A DNA stretch of 5,658 nucleotides from Pseudomonadota bacterium (GTDB lineage Bacteria > Desulfobacterota > Desulfobacteria > Desulfobacterales > Desulfobacteraceae). Positions within the stretch are counted from its first letter, which is position 1, and each line of letters opens with the position of its first letter. Shown piece after piece: positions 1 to 4,577 of the stretch. Position numbers and translations under genes: made by a program. The notes beneath the pieces were generated by a model. It was not told where the DNA came from and did no database searches. It worked only from the letters and a program-made list of their open reading frames with translations. Location: the NCBI GenBank assembly GCA_018812385.1, contig JAHJDU010000241.1, positions 1 through 5,658 of the forward strand, read 5' to 3'.

Positions 1-597
1 GCAATCTGCTGCAGCACTGCCAAATTCATCAGATGCATAGGCAAAAACAAGCAAAGGCGCGTCCCTGCATATTCTGTCTGTCCCCCTATCCCATTCAATA
101 ATCAAGGTTTCCATATTAAACGTCTGGGCCATTTGCGGATGGGTCTTTAAAACATATCGCATCCAATCAATCACATGAGCACCTATTTTCACAACATCTG
201 CCTTTTTGTCAATAACAAGCCATCTCACTGGTTGCCGGTTGCTGCCCGTGGGTGCGCAGCATGCAATTTCCAGGGCTTTTTCAAAAACATCCTTTGGTAC
301 CACCTTATTCTTGTACCGCCTTACAGCCCTGCGGGATCTTAAAAAATGCTCTACATGATTTGCAGTAAGCGAAAGATCCTTTTCAATAGGCATGCACTGG
401 TCCGGTGAAATAAATTCCAGACTAAACGCTTCTTTTGGGCAAACCGCAACACAATGGCCACACTTGATACAAAACTCTTCAGCACCCTCTATAGGCACAG
501 GTCCCTGTTTTGTCATTTTAATAATATGGGCAGGGCATTCAATGACGCAAAGGCCATCTTTATCACATTTTTCATTATCTATCTTGAATATACTCAT
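1..597 (-). CDS. Ferredoxin-nitroreductase fusion protein (C-terminus off window)
   Basis: The visible 199 codons encode an N-terminal two-cluster ferredoxin domain (about residues 1-60) joined to the start of an FMN-dependent nitroreductase domain (from about residue 80). The second cluster motif is complete (C43, C46, C49, C53, then Pro). The first reads C11-x2-D14-x2-C17-x3-C21-P, with Asp where the second Cys normally sits. RSRRAVRRY (87-95) and APTGSNRQPVRW (115-126) match the FMN-phosphate and flavin-contacting segments of the nitroreductase family. No signal peptide is seen, so it is probably cytoplasmic. The family pattern suggests the clusters pass electrons to FMN for reduction of a small molecule; the substrate cannot be told from sequence. 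The ATG at 597 has a good Shine-Dalgarno (AGAAGG, minus strand, 610-605) seven bases upstream. It lies 53 bp downstream of the methyltransferase gene on the same strand, so co-transcription is likely. The rest of the nitroreductase domain lies left of the window. Confidence 0.9.
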   Translation of the reverse strand, partial: MSIFKIDNEKCDKDGLCVIECPAHIIKMTKQGPVPIEGAEEFCIKCGHCVAVCPKEAFSLEFISPDQCMPIEKDLSLTANHVEHFLRSRRAVRRYKNKVVPKDVFEKALEIACCAPTGSNRQPVRWLVIDKKADVVKIGAHVIDWMRYVLKTHPQMAQTFNMETLIIEWDRGTDRICRDAPLLVFAYASDEFGSAAADC

Positions 598-650
598 CCT
601 CACACCTTCTATACCTGTTAAAAATTTATTTTATGCAAATCATTAAACTT

Positions 651-1472
651 TCATGCTCTTTTTCCTAGGATGGTATTCCATATACCATCAAGGCATCGTC
701 TTTCAATGATATGAACATTTTTGCAAGACAATGATGCCAGCACTTTTTTGGCTTCGGAATTGAGAAGCCCGGAAAGGATAAACCATTTTTTCTCAAAAAG
801 AAACGGGCTTTCAATCATGTGCCGCATGACATCATAATGGATATTGGCAACTAAAAGATCACAGGCAATACCCATTATCTCTTCACCCCTTGCCTGGAAA
901 GCCAAAATTCTGTCTTCAAATCTGTTGAGCCGGATATTGTTCAGAGTGGTTTTAACTGCCAGGAGATTGAAATCACAGGCCATCACCTGTTTACAGCCCA
1001 GGGCGGCAGCCCCAAGAGATAAAAGCCCTGTCCCCGTGCCAATATCCAGAACAGATTCTATCTTATTTTCTGTACACAATCGATGGATCAGATAAAGGCA
1101 GTCTACTGTTGTCTGGTGCCTGCCCGTCCCAAACACTACACCCGGATCCAGTACAATTTTTTTAATGGTTCCATTATTTCCAGCAGGTTTATTCCATGGC
1201 GGACAAATGCAAAGATCATTCATATAATAGGGTTCGATCTTATCACCATGCCATTGTTCACCCGTCATTTCATATTTTTCAACCAGGCCGATTCCTTTAT
1301 TTTTTTTAAGAATTACTTCAATCATATTATCCGAGGGAGAAGAAAAAAAAAGAAAGGCAATCTCTTCTTCCACCCATGTTCCAAGAAAGGTTTCATTGTT
1401 TTGAATCACCCCATCCACAAAGGGAACACCATCAAAATAATAAATATAAAGCATATTATAGGGATTGATCAT
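651..1472 (-). CDS. PrmA-like class I SAM-dependent methyltransferase, substrate unknown
   Basis: This 273-residue protein belongs to the ribosomal protein L11 methyltransferase (PrmA) family. The C-terminal two thirds carry the family hallmarks: DPGVVFGTGRHQTT (109-122), SAM-binding motif I DIGTGTGLL (143-151), an acidic residue at the end of the next strand (D167), CDLLVANI (204-211) and LSGLL (233-237). The first 90 residues do not resemble the N-terminal domain of the neighbouring prmA product, and the protein is 33 residues shorter. After the catalytic Asn it has NIHYD rather than the NIIAQ seen in the neighbour. It may therefore methylate something other than L11. Electron-transfer flavoprotein beta is one known target of PrmA-related enzymes, but nothing here proves it. 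The ATG at 1472 is preceded almost directly by an in-frame TAG (1478-1476), so the start cannot be further upstream; its Shine-Dalgarno is poor, and Met7 is the only near alternative. It stands head-to-head with prmA and upstream of the nitroreductase gene. A nine-T run on the coding strand crosses codons 41-44. Confidence 0.88.
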   Translation of the reverse strand: MINPYNMLYIYYFDGVPFVDGVIQNNETFLGTWVEEEIAFLFFSSPSDNMIEVILKKNKGIGLVEKYEMTGEQWHGDKIEPYYMNDLCICPPWNKPAGNNGTIKKIVLDPGVVFGTGRHQTTVDCLYLIHRLCTENKIESVLDIGTGTGLLSLGAAALGCKQVMACDFNLLAVKTTLNNIRLNRFEDRILAFQARGEEIMGIACDLLVANIHYDVMRHMIESPFLFEKKWFILSGLLNSEAKKVLASLSCKNVHIIERRCLDGIWNTILGKRA

Positions 1473-1492
1473 TTTCTATTCTTTGTTTTTTT

Positions 1493-1521
1493 ACTACAGG
1501 AAAAATGATCTGGGCTGTAAA
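1493..1521 (-). promoter_or_regulatory. Weak candidate sigma-70 promoter for the leftward genes
   Basis: On the minus strand TTTACA (1521-1516, five of six matches to the -35 consensus) is followed after 17 bases by TGTAGT (1498-1493, four of six matches but lacking the important second-position A). Transcription would begin near 1486, leaving only about 13 bases before the ATG at 1472. The spacing is ideal, but the -10 is poor in a very AT-rich stretch where such matches arise by chance. Confidence 0.25.
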
Positions 1522-1565
1522 AATTAAATTTGACAATCTTGTTATAATGAAAAATAATCATTTTT
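1501..1565. repeat. 9-bp inverted repeat spanning the divergent promoter region
   Basis: AAAAATGAT (1501-1509) and its exact reverse complement ATCATTTTT (1557-1565) flank a 47-bp interval containing the candidate promoter elements of both divergent genes. A smaller hairpin, AAAAAT-AATC-ATTTTT (1550-1565), overlaps the right arm and the candidate -10 of prmA. Paired sites like this could bind a regulator, but the arms are almost all A/T and chance is a serious alternative. No G/C-rich stem is present, so this is not a clear terminator. Confidence 0.3.
1530..1558 (+). promoter_or_regulatory. Candidate sigma-70 promoter of prmA
   Basis: A perfect -35 hexamer TTGACA (1530-1535) is followed after exactly 17 bases by AATAAT (1553-1558, five of six matches to the -10 consensus). 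Transcription would start near 1565, about 30 bases before the prmA ATG. A perfect TATAAT also occurs at 1543-1548, but it is only seven bases from the TTGACA and has no good -35 of its own at 16-18 bases. It could serve as an alternative -10 with a degenerate -35. Confidence 0.55.
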
Positions 1566-1594
1566 AATTAAACCATAAAACAAAGTTAATATCC

Positions 1595-2515
1595 ATGAAA
1601 TTCAAAAAAGTCATTGCCCAATTTTATGCAGATAATGTGAGTCTTGCCGAAGAACTGATCTGTGATATTTTCTTTTCCCTTAATCTTACCGGGGTTGTGT
1701 GTGATGTCCCCCTTGAAGAACCTGATGAAGGCTTTGGAACCAACACACTGCCAAAACCTGAAATCTGCTCAATTACAGGTTATTTGCCCTTGATTGATTC
1801 CTCTGACATCAAATTTAAAAAGATAAAAGAAAAAGCTTTAAAACTGGCAGATTTGGATATTAAAATTGATATCCAAACTGAAATTGTTGATGAAAAAGAC
1901 TGGGCTGAAGCCTGGAAGGCATATTTTGAAGTAACTCCGATTACAGACAGGATCACCATAAAACCTGCGTGGAAAGACCATGATGCAAGGGAGGATGAGA
2001 TCGTTATTCATCTTGATCCAGGCATGGCATTTGGCACAGGAACACACCCGACGACTGCCATGTGCATTAAATTGATTGAAACCTATCTTGTGCCAGGATC
2101 AACATTCCTGGATATTGGAACGGGTTCAGGGATTCTGATGATTGCGGCTGCCAAACTCGGGGCAGAACGCATCATGGGTATTGATACTGACGAGGTGGCC
2201 ATAGAAGTGGCCCGGCAAAATTTTGCCAAAAATGAAATTAATACCGACTTGTTTGATCTGTCATGTACAAGTCTGGATAAAACAGACAAGAGACCGTATA
2301 ATTTTATTGTTGCCAATATTATTGCCCAGGTCATTGTCGCCATTCTTCCGGAAATATCAATAAGAATGACACAGGATACCACAATAGTATTATCAGGCCT
2401 TATCAAGGATCGACAAAAAGATGTACTTGCAGCACTTGAGGCCCATCATCTCTGTGTCATCCATGAAGAATATGTAGATGAATGGGTAACGCTTGCCGTT
2501 AAAAAGAAAACTTAG
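1595..2515 (+). CDS. prmA: Ribosomal protein L11 methyltransferase PrmA
   Basis: The 306-residue product is close to the usual PrmA length (E. coli PrmA is about 293). PrmA uses S-adenosylmethionine to methylate lysines and the N-terminus of ribosomal protein L11 in the cytoplasm. The N-terminal part (about 1-95) is the substrate-recognition region. It is followed by the linker motif DWAEAWKAYFEV (102-113), the family signature DPGMAFGTGTHPTT (141-154), SAM motif I DIGTGSGIL (173-181), the acidic D197 after the second strand, the Asn-containing NFIVANI (236-242), LSGLI (266-270) and the C-terminal EWVTLAVKKK (296-305). The ATG at 1595 is chosen because an in-frame TAA lies at 1565-1567 with no other good start between. 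The Shine-Dalgarno is weak (AAAG, 1582-1585). It is transcribed away from a second PrmA-like gene. The lipid-transport operon follows on the same strand after 170 bp, and no obvious terminator separates them, so read-through is possible although the functions are unrelated. Confidence 0.93.
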   Translation: MKFKKVIAQFYADNVSLAEELICDIFFSLNLTGVVCDVPLEEPDEGFGTNTLPKPEICSITGYLPLIDSSDIKFKKIKEKALKLADLDIKIDIQTEIVDEKDWAEAWKAYFEVTPITDRITIKPAWKDHDAREDEIVIHLDPGMAFGTGTHPTTAMCIKLIETYLVPGSTFLDIGTGSGILMIAAAKLGAERIMGIDTDEVAIEVARQNFAKNEINTDLFDLSCTSLDKTDKRPYNFIVANIIAQVIVAILPEISIRMTQDTTIVLSGLIKDRQKDVLAALEAHHLCVIHEEYVDEWVTLAVKKKT

Positions 2516-2545
2516 ACCTGAAGCCTGGTATTTATTTGGTGATCA

Positions 2546-2565
2546 GTTGAATAAAGTAAATCAAC
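2546..2565. repeat. Short inverted repeat overlapping the candidate mlaE-operon promoter
   Basis: GTTGA (2546-2550) and TCAAC (2561-2565) form 5-bp inverted arms around a 10-base spacer, overlapping the candidate -35 of the downstream operon. It could be an operator half-site pair. It is too weak and lacks a following T-run, so it does not look like a prmA terminator. Chance occurrence is quite possible. Confidence 0.2.
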
Positions 2566-2576
2566 CGTGTTATATA
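2547..2576 (+). promoter_or_regulatory. Candidate sigma-70 promoter of the mlaE-mlaF-mlaD operon
   Basis: TTGAAT (2547-2552, four of six matches to the -35) is followed by a TA-rich block giving TTATAT after 17 bases (2570-2575) or TATATA after 18 bases (2571-2576). Transcription would begin near 2583 and leave a leader of about 100 bases that contains the tandem repeat. This is the best promoter-like arrangement I find in the 170-bp gap, but the match is moderate. Confidence 0.35.
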
Positions 2577-2632
2577 TCTTTAAAAGAATAGCCTTGAACA
2601 CTTACAAACAGCACAGGAATTTCAAAGCAAGA

Positions 2633-2666
2633 TACAACCAGGAGAAGATTACAACCAGTAGAAGAT
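2633..2666 (+). repeat. Two-copy 17-bp tandem repeat in the mlaE leader
   Basis: TACAACCAGGAGAAGAT (2633-2649) is immediately followed by TACAACCAGTAGAAGAT (2650-2666), differing at one base (G2642 versus T2659). Looser relatives flank it: TTACAAACAG at 2602-2611, and TAAAGCCAGG at 2671-2680, which carries the likely mlaE Shine-Dalgarno (AGG, 2678-2680). The repeat is untranslated in the mlaE frame because of a TAA at 2671-2673. It may be a recent slippage duplication or a repeated binding site for a protein or RNA. Confidence 0.75.
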
Positions 2667-2685
2667 AAGGTAAAGCCAGGTCTTA

Positions 2686-3813
2686 ATGAACTTTCTGCCC
2701 CAATTCATAGTTTCCAAGGACAGTCGTGGCGCACTAATCTCCATAACCGGCAGGCTTGATGCAAAAGGAACATCAAGCCTGTGGCAGGGGATCACCAAAA
2801 AAATTTCTAATTGTGACTTTCCAAACCTGACCCTTGATCTTGAAAAAGTGAATTATCTGGATACAGCAGGGGCCACCTTTATCTACCACATAGAAACGCT
2901 TGCCAGAACCCGGGGAGTTAAAGATATCCTTATTGTCAATCTTAAACAGGAGTTTTCACCCCTTATTGAACTTGCAAAGAGCATAAAACAAAAAGACTTT
3001 TCAGATCAAACACCCAAAAAACTTTTTTTTGTTGAAAATAAAGGAAAAAATCTTTCAGACACTTTGTCGGAAACAAAAGAATTTATCACCTACATAGGAG
3101 AGATCACCTGGGCCCTGATTCAAAGCCTTAAACATCCAAAAACAATTCGATGGGCAGATACCTTCCTGGTTGCCGAACGTGCCGGGGTAGATGCGCTTCC
3201 CATCGTTGCCTTGATCAGCTTTATTGTCGGTCTTGTCATGGCCTTTCAGGCTGCCATACCCATGCGCATGTTCGGAGCGGAACTTTATGTGGCCAATCTC
3301 ATCGGGATCGCCATGATAAGAGAACTTGGGCCCCTGATGACAGCCATAGTCCTGGCCGGGAGATCTGCATCTGCCTTTGCCGCTGAAATCGGAACCATGA
3401 GGATCAACGAAGAGATCGATGCATTAACGGTCATGGGACTCGATCCGATTCGGTTCCTGATTGTCCCCAGGGTCATTGCATTAACGATTATTACCCCTTT
3501 ATTAACCATATTTTCAAACCTTGTGGGAATACTGGGAGGCGCCCTTGTGATTACATCCCTGGGATATCCCATTATATCCTATTACAACCAGATTGCATCC
3601 TTTGTGGAATGGAACGATTTTGCAGGAGGGCTTGTAAAATGCTTTGTTTTCGGAATTCTGATTGCAACATCCGGCTGCATTAGGGGATACCAGACCCAAA
3701 GCGGACCTTCTGCAGTAGGAGTCTCAACCACCCGTGCCGTTGTCACGGGCATCATACTGATTGCCGTGTTTGACGGAATTTTTTCAATTATTTATTATTA
3801 TCTTGGCGTATGA
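2686..3813 (+). CDS. mlaE: Lipid ABC transporter permease MlaE with fused N-terminal STAS (MlaB-like) domain
   Basis: This 375-residue inner-membrane protein is the permease of an MCE/Mla lipid transporter. Residues 1 to about 115 form a STAS domain like MlaB, with the typical strand-helix motif LTLDLEKVNYLDTAG (48-62); T60 aligns with the conserved Ser/Thr of STAS proteins. The remaining ~260 residues match the size of E. coli MlaE. They begin with an amphipathic interfacial helix region (about 140-165), followed by hydrophobic segments at about 171-190, 200-228, 258-290, 312-330 and 347-370. The conserved core includes FGAELYVANLIGIAMIREL (196-214), GPLMTAIVLAGRSASAFAAE (215-234) and the cytoplasmic coupling stretch IGTMRINEEIDALTVMGLDP (235-254), which should contact the ATPase. 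The ATG at 2686 is fixed by an in-frame TAA at 2671-2673 and has a short AGG Shine-Dalgarno five bases upstream. The stop overlaps the mlaF start by 4 bp. The fusion means no separate mlaB is needed. The direction of lipid movement is not shown by the sequence. Confidence 0.93.
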   Translation: MNFLPQFIVSKDSRGALISITGRLDAKGTSSLWQGITKKISNCDFPNLTLDLEKVNYLDTAGATFIYHIETLARTRGVKDILIVNLKQEFSPLIELAKSIKQKDFSDQTPKKLFFVENKGKNLSDTLSETKEFITYIGEITWALIQSLKHPKTIRWADTFLVAERAGVDALPIVALISFIVGLVMAFQAAIPMRMFGAELYVANLIGIAMIRELGPLMTAIVLAGRSASAFAAEIGTMRINEEIDALTVMGLDPIRFLIVPRVIALTIITPLLTIFSNLVGILGGALVITSLGYPIISYYNQIASFVEWNDFAGGLVKCFVFGILIATSGCIRGYQTQSGPSAVGVSTTRAVVTGIILIAVFDGIFSIIYYYLGV

Positions 3814-4577
3814 AACAGATCGAAACTATCATAAAAATAGAAAACCTCTATGCCGGGTATAACAACATACCGATTATTGAAAATATCAATTTTAAGGTAT
3901 TTAAAGGCGAAGTCTTTGTAATTATCGGCGGGTCTGGGTGCGGGAAAAGCACGCTGCTCAAAAATATGATCGGGCTTTTACCTCCTATTTCAGGCAATGT
4001 GATGATTCTGGGAGAAAACCTGTCCCAGGCCATTGGAAAAGAAAAAAATCTTATCCTGCAAAAAATCGGGGTTGCTTTTCAGAGCGGGGCATTGTTCGGT
4101 TCCATGACGGTGATGGAGAATGTTAAACTTCCATTAAAAGAATTTACAAGCCTTCCAGACTCGGTCATGGATGACATTGTATGGTTGAAACTCAAACTGG
4201 TGGGACTTGAAAAAGCCGTCTTTCTCATGCCCGGGGAACTGTCCGGCGGCATGAAAAAAAGGGCTGCCCTGGCCCGTGCCATGGCACTTGATCCATCCAT
4301 TATTTTTCTGGATGAACCCTCTGCAGGGCTGGACCCGATTACTTCAGCAGGACTTGATCATCTGGTGATGGAGCTTGCTTCTTCACTTGGCATCACATTT
4401 GTGATTGTCACCCATGAACTGGCAAGCATTGACGCTATATCTGACAGGATCATCATGCTTGAAAAGAATGCAAAGACAATCATTGCAACGGGAACAGCTG
4501 AACAGCTGAAAAATGACCACAGCAATCCCTATGTCTATAATTTTTTTAACCGGACAATCCATAAAGGTGAAAAATGA
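3810..4577 (+). CDS. mlaF: Lipid ABC transporter ATP-binding protein MlaF
   Basis: The 255-residue cytoplasmic ATPase powers the MlaE permease. All ABC motifs are intact: Walker A GGSGCGKST (40-48), Q-loop Q91 in GVAFQSGALF, signature LSGGM (144-148), Walker B IIFLDEP (164-170, catalytic E169), D-loop SAGLDP (171-176) and switch His H202 in VTHEL. The FQSGALFGSMTVMENV stretch (90-105) and the LSGGMKKRAALARA signature region are characteristic of MlaF-type ATPases. Length is close to E. coli MlaF (about 269). The start ATG shares bases with the mlaE TGA (ATGA, 3810-3813), and no clear Shine-Dalgarno precedes it, so translation probably depends on ribosomes finishing mlaE. The 3' end overlaps mlaD in the same way. 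The C-terminal tail (about 225-255) contains the GTAEQLKN segment common in this family, where it contacts the MlaB-like domain and the partner subunit. Confidence 0.95.
   Translation: MKQIETIIKIENLYAGYNNIPIIENINFKVFKGEVFVIIGGSGCGKSTLLKNMIGLLPPISGNVMILGENLSQAIGKEKNLILQKIGVAFQSGALFGSMTVMENVKLPLKEFTSLPDSVMDDIVWLKLKLVGLEKAVFLMPGELSGGMKKRAALARAMALDPSIIFLDEPSAGLDPITSAGLDHLVMELASSLGITFVIVTHELASIDAISDRIIMLEKNAKTIIATGTAEQLKNDHSNPYVYNFFNRTIHKGEK

Noticed and set aside
392..646. 84-codon plus-strand open frame
   Set aside because: It is mostly the complement of the ferredoxin domain, which has well-formed cluster motifs on the minus strand. No Shine-Dalgarno or family resemblance is seen.
1083..1508. 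141-codon plus-strand open frame
   Set aside because: It lies almost entirely opposite the PrmA-like gene, has low-complexity lysine/isoleucine-rich sequence and matches no family I recognise. The minus-strand frame carries clear methyltransferase motifs.
1530..1548. TTGACA followed closely by a perfect TATAAT, looking like an ideal promoter
   Set aside because: Only seven bases separate the two hexamers, far below the 16-18 needed, so they cannot act together. The AATAAT at 17 bases was used instead.
2516..2600. Possible intrinsic terminator after prmA
   Set aside because: No G/C-rich stem followed by a T-run is present. The GTTGA/TCAAC repeat is only 5 bp with a 10-base loop.
3023..3030. 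Eight-T run in mlaE as a possible programmed frameshift site
   Set aside because: The frame reads through without interruption (K-K-L-F-F-V-E-N) in the linker after the STAS domain. No stop, alternative frame or stimulatory hairpin supports slippage.
3285..3572. 95-codon minus-strand open frame inside mlaE, and similar antisense frames in mlaF and mlaD
   Set aside because: These mirror the strongly conserved coding sequence on the plus strand and have no independent start signals or motifs.
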